From Ga0077555 sp050187415 (GTDB taxonomy: Bacteria > Pseudomonadota > Alphaproteobacteria > Rhizobiales > Hyphomicrobiaceae): a DNA stretch of 64,000 nucleotides. Made by a program: the position numbers and the translations under genes. The notes under the pieces are model-generated. The model saw only the letters and a list, made by a program, of their open reading frames with translations. It was not told the origin of the DNA and searched no databases. Shown here piece after piece: positions 17,525 to 25,837 of the stretch. Every line of letters begins with the position of its first letter. Within the stretch, counting starts at the first letter, position 1. The DNA is taken from contig JBFWXN010000001.1 of NCBI GenBank assembly GCA_050187415.1, positions 109,843-173,842 on the forward strand, given 5' to 3'.

Positions 17525-18481
17525 ATGACGACTGAGCAGCCACTTATCCCCCTTTCTGCCGTCACCTGGGTGGGAGACGGGCTCAAACGCCCCGAATGCG
17601 TCCTCACGACGGCCAAGGGCGAAGTGTTTGTCGGCGATCATGGATCGGGCATCGCGGAGATCGGCAAGGCCAAGCGCAATATCGTAGGTGCGCCACCAGG
17701 TTTCCTGCCGAATGGCGTCGCGATGACAGCCGGCCGAGAGTTTCTCATCGCGAACCTTGGCGCTCCGGGCGGCGTGTGGCGCCTCGATGCCGACTGGCGT
17801 CTTTATCCGCACCTGTTCGAGGCGGACGGGGAGTTGCTGCGCGTATGCAATTTTGTCGGCGTCGACCGGACAGGCGTCGAGTGGATATCCGTTTCGACGC
17901 GTGCCTATCCTCGCGAGATCTCGTTCCATCCGAGGCACGCCGACGGCTTCATCGTACGTCGCGACGGGGCCAATGCCCATATCGTGGCAGATGGTCTCGG
18001 CTTCACCAACGAATGCCGCGTCGATCCGTCGGGCCAGTGGCTCTACGTCAACGAGACGTGCGCCAAGCGCATCTCCCGGCTCCCGATAAAGGGACGCGAG
18101 CTTGGCCGTCGAGAGACGGTGCACGACTTCGGGCCGGGCGAGTTTCCAGACGGCTTTGCCTTCGATGCCGAAGGCGGCGTATGGGTCGCGTGCGTCTGCT
18201 CGAACAAGCTCATCCGGATCGAGACGAACGGGCACAGAACTCTGATCCTCGATGATTCCGACCCCGTGGACGTGGCCTGGGCGGAGGACTACTTCCGGTC
18301 AGGCAAGCGCGGGCGGGCGCATGTCGAGATCGGCGCCAGACGTTCGTTGCGCAACATCGCCAGCGTGGCCTTCGGCGGCCCGGATCTCAAGACCGTTTAT
18401 ATGGGTAATCTCGCGGGCGACCGGATTCCCACATTCCGTTCTCCGATCGCCGGTGCCGAGCCGGTGCAATGGCGATTCTAG
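17525..18481 (+). CDS. SMP-30/gluconolactonase-like beta-propeller protein
   Basis: 318 residues from ATG 17525; a GGGAG lies upstream and the earlier in-frame ATG gives an unlikely leader. It is a six-bladed beta-propeller of the SMP-30/gluconolactonase/LRE family, with repeated blades such as GFTNECRVDPSGQWLYVNET and DGFAFDAEGGVWVACV. The conserved metal-site residues Glu near the start, Asn and Asp (FPDGFAFD) appear present. Family members open lactones or act as secreted esterases; no signal peptide is seen. It is divergent from the MetY-like operon and 57 bases ahead of the LLM oxidoreductase, suggesting one catabolic regulon. Confidence 0.85.
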   Translation: MTTEQPLIPLSAVTWVGDGLKRPECVLTTAKGEVFVGDHGSGIAEIGKAKRNIVGAPPGFLPNGVAMTAGREFLIANLGAPGGVWRLDADWRLYPHLFEADGELLRVCNFVGVDRTGVEWISVSTRAYPREISFHPRHADGFIVRRDGANAHIVADGLGFTNECRVDPSGQWLYVNETCAKRISRLPIKGRELGRRETVHDFGPGEFPDGFAFDAEGGVWVACVCSNKLIRIETNGHRTLILDDSDPVDVAWAEDYFRSGKRGRAHVEIGARRSLRNIASVAFGGPDLKTVYMGNLAGDRIPTFRSPIAGAEPVQWRF

Positions 18482-18538
18482 GACAGAGCCCGGCAAGGCT
18501 TGCGTTCACACGGCAAACAACCATCAGGGGGAGATCGC

Positions 18539-19597
18539 ATGCGCGTCATCACGCAGATACCGAACAACGATCTAAGAGCCGCGCAGAAAGTGGCCCAACT
18601 CGCAGAGCGCACCGGCTTCGACAGTGTCGTGACCGCGGAAAATGCCCACGGCCCGTTTCTGCCGCTCGGCGCGGCGGCCCTGGTGACGGACCGCATCCAG
18701 CTCGGCACGGCCGTCGCCATGGCATTTCCGCGATCGCCGACCATCATGGCGCACCATGCCTGGGACGTGCATCTCGCCTCGCAGGGCCGGTTCTACCTGG
18801 GGCTCGGCGCCCAGGTGAAGCAACATAACGAGCGCCGGTTCGGAATTGCATGGTCTCCGCCTGCGCCGCGCATGCGCGACTATATCGGTGCCATGCGTGC
18901 GGTGTGGCACGCCTGGGAGACCGAGACGCCCATCGACTATCATTCGCCGACCTACAACCTGACGCTCGTCACGCCCAACTTCTCCCCTCGTCCGAACGGC
19001 CTTGCCCCCATTCCTGTTTCCATCGCCGCTGTCGGCCCTGCCATGCTGAAGCTTGGTGGTGAAGTCGCAGACGGCGTGCGGCTCCATCCATTCTCGACTC
19101 GACGCTATCTCGACGAGGTGTCGGTCGTTCGCATTTCGGAAGGTCTGGAGAAGGCCGAAAGGTCTCGCGAGAATATCGAGGTGATTGCCGGCGGCTACGG
19201 CTTCATCGGTACCGGCAAGGATGCGGAGACTGTGGCCAAGGCACGCGCCTACGTGCGGTTCCGCATCGCTTTCTACTGCTCGACTCGCGCTTACTGGGAT
19301 GTGCTCCGCCTGCACGACCTCGAATGGCTCGGCGAGAAGGTCAACCCCCTGCCACGGGAGGGCCGCTGGAGCGAGATGGCCGAGCAGATTCCGGAGGAGC
19401 TGATCGATCTCTTCGCGACCGTGGTCGATTATGAGGCCCTGCCCGAGGCGGTCGCCAAGCGATACGGCGGTTCGGCCGATACGGTACTGCTGCAGATCGG
19501 GGCCGACGAGGACGAGGCGCGCCTGGCGAAGTGCGTGGCGGAGATCCAGAAGATCCCCTCGCCGTTCAAGAGCTACGCGGCGAGACGAACAGCTTGA
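18539..19597 (+). CDS. LLM-class flavin (F420-type) oxidoreductase
   Basis: 352 residues from ATG 18539, preceded by GGGGGAG; the longer in-frame start is not supported. TIM-barrel protein of the luciferase-like monooxygenase superfamily. Characteristic parts are QLAERTGFDSVVTAENAHGP near the start, LGTAVAMAFPRSP, FYLGLGAQVKQHNERRFG and the late EVADGVRLHPFSTRRYL. The subgroup resembles F420-dependent enzymes, but whether this organism uses F420 or FMN is not visible. It probably oxidises or desulfonates a substrate in the same route as the SMP-30-like lactonase upstream. It converges on the DUF815 gene. Confidence 0.87.
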   Translation: MRVITQIPNNDLRAAQKVAQLAERTGFDSVVTAENAHGPFLPLGAAALVTDRIQLGTAVAMAFPRSPTIMAHHAWDVHLASQGRFYLGLGAQVKQHNERRFGIAWSPPAPRMRDYIGAMRAVWHAWETETPIDYHSPTYNLTLVTPNFSPRPNGLAPIPVSIAAVGPAMLKLGGEVADGVRLHPFSTRRYLDEVSVVRISEGLEKAERSRENIEVIAGGYGFIGTGKDAETVAKARAYVRFRIAFYCSTRAYWDVLRLHDLEWLGEKVNPLPREGRWSEMAEQIPEELIDLFATVVDYEALPEAVAKRYGGSADTVLLQIGADEDEARLAKCVAEIQKIPSPFKSYAARRTA

Positions 19598-19667
19598 TCG
19601 ACGCGGCCGCGCCGATCGGGCGCCGGGCCATGTATCCGCGCTTGCAGCTATGGCCCAGCCGCGAGGC

Positions 19668-20546
19668 TCATGCGTCCAGCCTGACGCTCAGCCGTCCGGC
19701 GAGGTCCTGGATATACTGCCAGGCAACTCGGCCCGAACGGCCGCCGCGCGTCACGCTCCATTCGAGCGCCTCGCGCACCAGCTCGTCGTCGGCAATCTCG
19801 AGGCTGTGGTGCTGCGCATATCCGCGGACCATGTCGAGATACTGATCCTGCGAGCCGTTGTGAAAGCCGAGCCAAAGCCCGAAGCGGTCCGACAGGGAGA
19901 CCTTTTCCTCGACCGCCTCGGACGGGTTGATCGCAGTCGAGCGCTCGTTCTCCATCATGTGCCGCGGCATCAGGTGCCGGCGGTTCGACGTAGCATAGAA
20001 CAGCACGTTCTCGGGCCGGCCTTCGATGCCGCCCTCGAGCACCGCCTTCAGCGACTTGTAGGACGTATCGTCGTGGTCGAAAGACAAGTCGTCGCAGAAC
20101 ACGATGAAACGGTGGGGTGCAGCGCGCATGTAGAAGAGGCAGCGCGGCAGGGAATCGATGTCCTCGCGGTGAATCTCGACGAGCTTCAGGTCGTCCTTGT
20201 CGAGCTTCTTGTGAAGTTTCCTGCGGACCTCCGCGTGCGCGGCCTTGGCGAGGCTCGACTTGCCCATGCCGCGCGCCCCCCAGAGCAGCGCGTTGTTGGC
20301 GGGAAAGCCGTTGGCAAACCTCAGCGTGTTCTCGAGCAGGAGGTCGGCCGCCCGTTCGATGCCCTTGAGCAGGCCGAGGGGCTGACGATTGACCTGCGCG
20401 ACGGGAATGAATGCCTCCGGCCCGGTCTGCCACACGAACGCCTCGGCGCGCGAGAAGTCGATCGCCGGGGCAGATGGCGGGGCCATCCGCTCCAGCGCGG
20501 CTGCGAGGCGCTCGAGGCGGTCGATCAGGTTCGGATCGGCGGACAT
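19668..20546 (-). CDS. DUF815-family AAA ATPase
   Basis: 292 residues. The Walker A motif is GARGMGKSS (90-98), Walker B FIVFCDDLSFD near 148-158, and sensor 1 is FYATSNRRHLMP. This is the DUF815 family, widespread in Proteobacteria and predicted to be a moonlighting AAA ATPase without a settled function. The N-terminus has a short helical part. The gene is monocistronic, convergent with the LLM gene, and has a plausible promoter at 20593-20621 about 40 bases upstream of the ATG. It faces away from the yajC operon. Confidence 0.93.
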   Translation of the reverse strand: MSADPNLIDRLERLAAALERMAPPSAPAIDFSRAEAFVWQTGPEAFIPVAQVNRQPLGLLKGIERAADLLLENTLRFANGFPANNALLWGARGMGKSSLAKAAHAEVRRKLHKKLDKDDLKLVEIHREDIDSLPRCLFYMRAAPHRFIVFCDDLSFDHDDTSYKSLKAVLEGGIEGRPENVLFYATSNRRHLMPRHMMENERSTAINPSEAVEEKVSLSDRFGLWLGFHNGSQDQYLDMVRGYAQHHSLEIADDELVREALEWSVTRGGRSGRVAWQYIQDLAGRLSVRLDA

Positions 20547-20592
20547 GAGGTCGAAAACTCCAGCTAGCTCAGGGCGGATTCAGTCGGCGGTC

Positions 20593-20621
20593 TCTATAGT
20601 CGACATGGCGGGCCGCGTCAC
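20593..20621 (-). promoter_or_regulatory. Candidate sigma-70 promoter for the DUF815 gene
   Basis: Read on the minus strand: -35 GTGACG (20616-20621), 17-base spacer, -10 TATAGA (20593-20598). It places the transcript start about 40 bases before the ATG at 20546. Based on consensus similarity only. Confidence 0.4.
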
Positions 20622-20668
20622 TGCGGCCCGATGCTGGTGGTTGATGCAGCGCAGCAAGGGGGTTCCGG

Positions 20669-20696
20669 TTGCAAACGAGGCGGCTGGCACTATAGT
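20669..20696 (+). promoter_or_regulatory. Candidate sigma-70 promoter for yajC-secD-secF
   Basis: TTGCAA (20669-20674), 16-base spacer, TATAGT (20691-20696). It lies about 100 bases upstream of the yajC ATG, and there is no competing gene in between. Based on consensus match only. Confidence 0.45.
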
Positions 20697-20799
20697 CCGG
20701 CGCGCAGACGATGCTGGAGAGGCGTCACGCCGGCCTATTGGGGCGGCGCGACGGACCTGCCATGGCGCTTCGTTGCATCAATCGAGGACTTCCAGCCCG

Positions 20800-21132
20800 A
20801 TGCTTTTCATCACCCCGGCCTTCGCCCAGGCGCCCGGCGCCGATCCCTTCACCAGCATGTTGATCCCGCTGGCGCTGATGATCCCTATTTTCTATTTTCT
20901 GGTGATCCGGCCCAATCAACAGCGGGACAAGCAACGCCGTGAAATGATTTCGATGGTCCGTCGCGGCGATACCGTTGTGCTTTCCAACGGGTTCATCGGC
21001 AAGGTCATGAAAGCCAAGGACGGCGACGCGGAGCTGGAAGTAGAGCTCAACGAACAGATGCGCGTTCGCATTTCGCGCAGCGCTGTCGCCGAGGTTCGCG
21101 GTAAGGGCGATCCGGTGAAGGAGACGACGTGA
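20800..21132 (+). CDS. yajC: Preprotein translocase subunit YajC
   Basis: 110 residues from ATG 20800; a longer in-frame frame upstream is non-coding. Inner-membrane protein with one helix (residues 19-37, MLIPLALMIPIFYFLVIRP) followed by the cytoplasmic YajC domain with the typical RGDTVVLSNGFIGKVMKAKD. It associates with SecDF at the SecYEG translocon. secD and secF follow on the same strand, the standard order. The leading ITPAFAQAPGADP segment is usual in alphaproteobacterial YajC. Confidence 0.96.
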   Translation: MLFITPAFAQAPGADPFTSMLIPLALMIPIFYFLVIRPNQQRDKQRREMISMVRRGDTVVLSNGFIGKVMKAKDGDAELEVELNEQMRVRISRSAVAEVRGKGDPVKETT

Positions 21133-21271
21133 TCAGGTCTGATCTCGCTCGGCAATCGCCTGCGCCGGCTGTGCCGCGCATGGCGCAAGTTTGCGTCGGC
21201 GATGCTGCGCAGTCCGCAAGACGAGAGGTGCCCGCGAGCGTCATGTCGTCAAGACGAAAGGCTGAAGCCTG

Positions 21272-22885
21272 ATGTTTCATTTTTCGCGTGGGAAGATCAT
21301 AGCGATCGCGATCACGCTTTTGGCCGGCGTGCTGCTGGCGATGCCGAATTTCTTTGCGGCGAGCACGGTCGCGAAGTGGCCGAGCTGGGTTCCCAAGCAT
21401 CCAATGAGGCTCGGCCTCGATTTGCAGGGTGGCGCGCACCTGCTGCTGGCGATGGACAGCGATCAGCTCCGCAAGGATTGGCTTGACAGCTTGCGCGACG
21501 ACGCAAGGAAGACGCTGGTATCGGACGCCAAGATTCCGGCGAGCGTGACAATCCGAGGTGGCTCGGTGGTCGTGCGCCTGACGAAACCCGAGCAAATGGA
21601 TCAGGCGCTCCGCGACCTGCGCAAGATCCAGACGCCTCTTGGGAGCGCATTCTCGGGTACGAGCGGGACCGACGTCGATATCAAGCGTGGTGATGGCGGA
21701 ACCATAACAATCGCGCCGACGGAACCGGGCTTCCTACAGCGGCAGGCCAACGCGGCGGGTGCCGCGATCGAAACGATCAATCGGCGTATCAATGGCCTCG
21801 GTACCGCGGAATCGACGGTGGTACGTCAAGGCAGGGATAGGATCCTTGTTCAGTATCCTGGCTTGCAGGATACGACGCAACTCAAGGATCTGCTCGGCAA
21901 GACGGCGCGCCTTTCATTTCACGAGGTCAATCCCCAGGTGAGCGTGGAGGAGGCCCGTCAGCAAGGGCGCCCCCCTGCGGGATGGCAGATCTTCCCGTCG
22001 GACGAGCCGGGTGATCCCGCGTATCTGCTGAGCCAGACGCCCGTCGTTCCGGGCGATGAGCTGGTCGATGCTCAGCCGGGCTTCGATCAGCAGACCAACC
22101 AGCCGATCATCACGTTTCGCTTCAATCAGCAGGGCGCGCGAAAGTTCGGTCGCTTCACGCAAGCCAACGTTGGCCGGCCGTTTGCCATCGTCCTCGACGG
22201 CAAGGTGTTGTCGGCACCGGTCATCCAGACGGCGATTCTGGGGGGTACAGGACAGATATCGGGAAATTTCTCGGTCGACAGCGCCAATACGCTGGCGGTG
22301 CAGTTGCGATCCGGCTCGCTGCCGGTCAATCTCAATATCGTCGAGGAGCGTACCGTCGGCCCGTCGCTGGGCGCGGACTCTATTGCCTCCGGCAAACGGG
22401 CGGCTCTCGTCGGCACCGTGGGCGTGATCGCCTTCATGGTGTTTGCCTACGGTACGTTCGGCATCTTCGCGATCATCGCCGTGTTTTTCAACCTGGTGCT
22501 GATCGTCGGCATCATGAGCCTGATCGGCTCGACACTGACGCTGCCGGGAATTGCAGGCCTGGTGCTGACAGTTGGTATGGCGGTCGATGCGAACGTGCTG
22601 ATCTACGAGCGCATTCGCGAGGAATTGCGTAACGGTAAGACGCCGATCTCGGCGATCGACTCGGGCTTCCGAACGGCGTTCGGCACGATCATCGATTCAA
22701 ACCTGACGACACTGATCGCCGGTATCGTGATGTTCTGGCTCGGCTCGGGTCCCATTCGCGGGTTTGCCGTCACGCTGTCGATCGGCATCCTTACGACCGT
22801 CTTCACGGCGTTCACGGTTACGCGTCTGCTCGTTGCCGAATGGGTGCGGATGCAGCGTACGCGAAGAATTCCGGCGCCGCTCTGA
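21272..22885 (+). CDS. secD: Protein translocase subunit SecD
   Basis: 537 residues. The first TM helix is at about residues 8-28, followed by LGLDLQGGAHLLLAMD (the D1 signature). The periplasmic P1 head (about 45-350) includes INRRINGLGTAESTVVRQG. The C-terminal part has five helices with GLVLTVGMAVDANVLIYERI near residue 430, which holds the Asp used for proton-driven release of translocated proteins. It forms a heterodimer with SecF, 30 bases downstream, and lies 139 bases behind yajC. Confidence 0.97.
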   Translation: MFHFSRGKIIAIAITLLAGVLLAMPNFFAASTVAKWPSWVPKHPMRLGLDLQGGAHLLLAMDSDQLRKDWLDSLRDDARKTLVSDAKIPASVTIRGGSVVVRLTKPEQMDQALRDLRKIQTPLGSAFSGTSGTDVDIKRGDGGTITIAPTEPGFLQRQANAAGAAIETINRRINGLGTAESTVVRQGRDRILVQYPGLQDTTQLKDLLGKTARLSFHEVNPQVSVEEARQQGRPPAGWQIFPSDEPGDPAYLLSQTPVVPGDELVDAQPGFDQQTNQPIITFRFNQQGARKFGRFTQANVGRPFAIVLDGKVLSAPVIQTAILGGTGQISGNFSVDSANTLAVQLRSGSLPVNLNIVEERTVGPSLGADSIASGKRAALVGTVGVIAFMVFAYGTFGIFAIIAVFFNLVLIVGIMSLIGSTLTLPGIAGLVLTVGMAVDANVLIYERIREELRNGKTPISAIDSGFRTAFGTIIDSNLTTLIAGIVMFWLGSGPIRGFAVTLSIGILTTVFTAFTVTRLLVAEWVRMQRTRRIPAPL

Positions 22886-22915
22886 CGGCGGCCAAATCCG
22901 AGGAACAAGCGCACC

Positions 22916-23860
22916 ATGTTTTTCAAAGGTGTCGACTTCTGGCCGCACAATACGACGTACCCGATCATGGGCTACCGGCGCATGTGCATCGGTATCTCAT
23001 GGGGTCTCGCAATCCTTTCGGTCATATTGCTGTTCACCAAAGGACTGAATTTCGGCGTCGACTTCAGGGGCGGCTCTCTGTTCGAGGTACAGAGCACGAC
23101 CGGACCGATCAATATCTCGGAGGTGCGCACAAAGCTGGGTCAGCTCGGCCTCGGGGATGTGCAGATCCAGAGCGTCGCGGTACCGACCGATGCGCTGATC
23201 CGGGTGGGCAAGCAGCATGACGACAAGGCGCAGCAGGAGGCGATCGGCAAGGTCGGTGCCGCGCTCAAGCCCGACATCGTGATCCGCCGCACCGAGGTCG
23301 TCGGAGCCGCTGTTTCAGACGAACTGAAGCTAGCCGGTGTCCTGGCGGTGTCGTGTGCCATCATAGGAATCCTGCTCTACATCTGGTTCAGGTTCGAATG
23401 GCAGTTCGGCGTTGCGGCGATCGTCGCGCTCCTGCACGACACGTTGATCGTGCTCGGCGCATTCAGTCTGCTGGGTCTCGATTTCGGATTGTCGGAGGTG
23501 GCAGCCGTCCTGACGCTTGCCGGCTATTCGATCAACGACACGGTCGTGGTGTTCGATCGAATTCGAGAAAATCTGCGAAAATACAAGCGGATGGATCTCG
23601 AAAAGCTGATGGATGTGTCGATCAACGAGACGCTCTCGCGGACCGTGCTGACGGCCACCACGACGTTCATCGCGGTCTCGGCTCTCTACGTTTTCGGCAC
23701 CGAGGTGATCCGCGGGTTCTCGTTTGCTATGCTGTTCGGCATCGTCATCGGTACGTGGTCGTCGATTTTCGTCGCCTCGCCGTTCCTCCTCTGGATCGGT
23801 ATCAACCGCGACTGGTCCGGCGAAGCGACGAGCCGGAGCAAGGTTCAAGCGCGGACCTGA
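22916..23860 (+). CDS. secF: Protein translocase subunit SecF
   Basis: 314 residues, with GAGGAA eight bases before the ATG. The first TM (about 20-42) is followed by LNFGVDFRGGSLFEVQ, the periplasmic domain, and five C-terminal helices. These include VLTLAGYSINDTVVVFDRIR, the Asp-bearing proton-relay helix, and SINETLSRTVLTATTTFIAV. It partners SecD in pulling proteins through SecYEG. A small Mth938-like gene starts 29 bases downstream. Confidence 0.97.
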   Translation: MFFKGVDFWPHNTTYPIMGYRRMCIGISWGLAILSVILLFTKGLNFGVDFRGGSLFEVQSTTGPINISEVRTKLGQLGLGDVQIQSVAVPTDALIRVGKQHDDKAQQEAIGKVGAALKPDIVIRRTEVVGAAVSDELKLAGVLAVSCAIIGILLYIWFRFEWQFGVAAIVALLHDTLIVLGAFSLLGLDFGLSEVAAVLTLAGYSINDTVVVFDRIRENLRKYKRMDLEKLMDVSINETLSRTVLTATTTFIAVSALYVFGTEVIRGFSFAMLFGIVIGTWSSIFVASPFLLWIGINRDWSGEATSRSKVQART

Positions 23861-23889
23861 TAGTTCGAGGTTGGTGCGAGAGGCCCGAA

Positions 23890-24285
23890 TTGCCCGAGAC
23901 TGCTCCAGCACGCTACCCCGCGTCAGCGCCGATCGATGCGTACGGCAACGGAGGGTTCCGCTTTGCCGGTATGAGCCATCGCGGCTCGATCCTCTGCCTT
24001 CCCGATGCGATCGAAGCGTGGGAGGTCACGAAAGCCGCACAGATCTCGCCCCAGACCCTCGTGCGCGTGCTGGCGCGGAGCGAGCATCTCGACCTCGTCT
24101 TACTCGGCACGGGCGAGGATCTCGCCGTTCCGTCGCAGGATGTGCGCGCGGCGTTCTCGGCGGCCGGCGTCGGCCTCGAATTCATGGCGACGGGAGCTGC
24201 CGCGCGGACCTATAATATGTTGCTTGGCGAAGGGCGACGCGTGGCCGCCGCACTGATCGCCATCGAGCGTGCGCCGGGGACGTGA
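23890..24285 (+). CDS. Mth938-like domain protein (NDUFAF3-like)
   Basis: 131 residues from TTG 23890, which has GAGAGG seven bases upstream; no ATG precedes the conserved part. The Mth938 domain spans nearly the whole protein: IDAYGNGGFRFAGMSHRGSI, then the DLVLLGTGEDL core and VGLEFMATGAAARTYNMLLG. Homologues include mitochondrial NDUFAF3, a complex I assembly factor. In this operon it follows secF, as in many Rhizobiales, and precedes a membrane gene and an NDUFAF6-like gene. Together these hint at complex I or membrane-protein assembly, which is inference. Confidence 0.85.
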   Translation: MPETAPARYPASAPIDAYGNGGFRFAGMSHRGSILCLPDAIEAWEVTKAAQISPQTLVRVLARSEHLDLVLLGTGEDLAVPSQDVRAAFSAAGVGLEFMATGAAARTYNMLLGEGRRVAAALIAIERAPGT

Positions 24286-24334
24286 TGAGTGGTCCGCGAC
24301 TCGCCGTATGCGCTCCGTTGACACGGAGGACGGC

Positions 24335-24934
24335 ATGAAGGCGTTTCTTGCCGAGCCCAATCGAGCGTTTCTGCTGGGGTGCGTCATCTCTGCGCTCGGT
24401 CTCGGCTATTGGATTGCGGATGGGACCGGCGACGATCTCGGCCTCGTTTCGTTCGTTTGCCGTTTCATCCACGTCGGCGCCGCTATGATCTGGGTCGGAA
24501 TGATCTGGTTCGTGAACTTCATCTTGCTGGTTGCCCTGCGCGAGGCCGGCGACGCGGAGCGCACCGCCTTACTGTCTCACGTCGTCCCGCGCATGACGGC
24601 TCTGCTGAGCTTGGCCTCGCACGTAGTGGTGGCAAGCGGTGCCGTGCTACTGCTGACGACTGGTTACGTGCTTGATCGGTGGGTTTTCCCGTCGTCCGTC
24701 TATATCCCGTCGGCGCGCGTTCTGATGCTCTGGATCGGCGTCATTGCCGGCATCGCGATGTGGGGTATCGTGCACGGCGTCATTCGGCCCGGCGTGGTGA
24801 CCGTTCTGGAAAAGCTCGAGAAACCTGATGCGATTGCCGCCGCACGGGCGCGGGTCGGAACTGCCGCGCGGATCAATCTGGTGCTGGCAGTGCCTGTCAC
24901 GTTCGCCATGATCGCTGCGGCGCATCTCTTCTGA
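24335..24934 (+). CDS. Four-helix membrane protein (urate-oxidase N-terminal/CopD-like)
   Basis: 199 residues from ATG 24335, which has GGAGGA four bases upstream; an ATG at 24308 is less well placed. Transmembrane helices lie near 12-32, 40-68 (CRFIHVGAAMIWVGMIWFVN, carrying a conserved-looking His), 92-118, 128-150 and 175-197. The His-containing second helix is typical of the CopD and urate-hydroxylase N-terminal membrane families, which bind haem or copper. It overlaps the next gene by one base (TGATG), showing translational coupling with the NDUFAF6-like gene. The exact role is unknown. Confidence 0.75.
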   Translation: MKAFLAEPNRAFLLGCVISALGLGYWIADGTGDDLGLVSFVCRFIHVGAAMIWVGMIWFVNFILLVALREAGDAERTALLSHVVPRMTALLSLASHVVVASGAVLLLTTGYVLDRWVFPSSVYIPSARVLMLWIGVIAGIAMWGIVHGVIRPGVVTVLEKLEKPDAIAAARARVGTAARINLVLAVPVTFAMIAAAHLF

Positions 24935-25821
24935 TGCATGGCGATGCCACAAACCCCGTAAATGGTCCCGCGACAGGAGATGCGAGGGCGGAAATCCGAG
25001 CGGCGGCCATGCGAGGCGAGCCCGACCGCTATCTCGCCGCGACACTCGCCCCGGCTGAGGCAAGGCCGGCGCTGGCGGCGCTGGCCGCGTTCGCGGCGGA
25101 GATCGCTCGCATTCCGGCGACCGTCAGCGAGGCGATGCTCGGAGAAATACGGCTGCAATGGTGGCGCGATGCGCTGGCCAACGGGCGGGAGGGTCGCTTG
25201 TCGGGCCATCCGGTCGCCGACGCCCTGGTGGGATCGTCGGTGTTGCGTATGGTTCCTGCCGATCTCCTCGAGGGTATGATTGAGGCGCGCGAGCTTGATC
25301 TTTCGGGGGGGATGCCACAGGACGATGCCGGGTTGGCCGCGTATCTGCAGGGCTCGGAAGGCAATTCGTTTCTGCTCGGATTGTGTATCCTTGGCGCCAA
25401 GCGGAGCGAGGTCGAGGAGCTGGCCGGTGCTGCCGGCCGTGCCTACGGTGTTGCTCGGGGTCTCTGCCGCATGCCGATGCTGCTGCATAACGGTGGCGTC
25501 ATCTTGCCGGCGGAGCGACTGAGGTCGGCCGGCATCGATCCAGGCCAACTCGCCACGCGACCGGCGCCGCAAGACTTGGCGGACGCCGTCCGCATCGTCG
25601 CGGACGCAATGGTGACGGATGCGCGAGCAGATCTACATCGCGCCCGCCTGCAAGCCAGGCGGCTCGACAGGCGCTATCGGCCGGCGCTGCTGCCTCTGGC
25701 CATGGTCGAGCCATATTTTAAGGCTCAGAGCAGCCGACGACTACTTGTCGAGCCAGCCGAGGTTTCACCGCTGCGGCGCGTGGTGCGCATCGGGATCGCG
25801 CATGTGACGGGGCGGCTGTGA
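24934..25821 (+). CDS. Squalene/phytoene synthase-like protein, NDUFAF6-like
   Basis: 295 residues of the all-alpha squalene/phytoene synthase fold (PERDRYLAATLAP-type start RGEPDRYLAATLAPAEARPA, then EIRLQWWRDAL near residue 67). The two Asp-rich DxxxD motifs that bind prenyl diphosphate in true synthases are not recognisable. The first is replaced by EIRLQWW and the second by a region ending YGVARGLCRMPML. This matches the NDUFAF6-like, probably non-catalytic branch known from alphaproteobacteria and mitochondria. It is translationally coupled to the membrane gene before it and ends 16 bases before the SGNH hydrolase gene. Confidence 0.82.
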   Translation: MHGDATNPVNGPATGDARAEIRAAAMRGEPDRYLAATLAPAEARPALAALAAFAAEIARIPATVSEAMLGEIRLQWWRDALANGREGRLSGHPVADALVGSSVLRMVPADLLEGMIEARELDLSGGMPQDDAGLAAYLQGSEGNSFLLGLCILGAKRSEVEELAGAAGRAYGVARGLCRMPMLLHNGGVILPAERLRSAGIDPGQLATRPAPQDLADAVRIVADAMVTDARADLHRARLQARRLDRRYRPALLPLAMVEPYFKAQSSRRLLVEPAEVSPLRRVVRIGIAHVTGRL

Positions 25822-25837
25822 TCGTCCAGGGGGTGAT

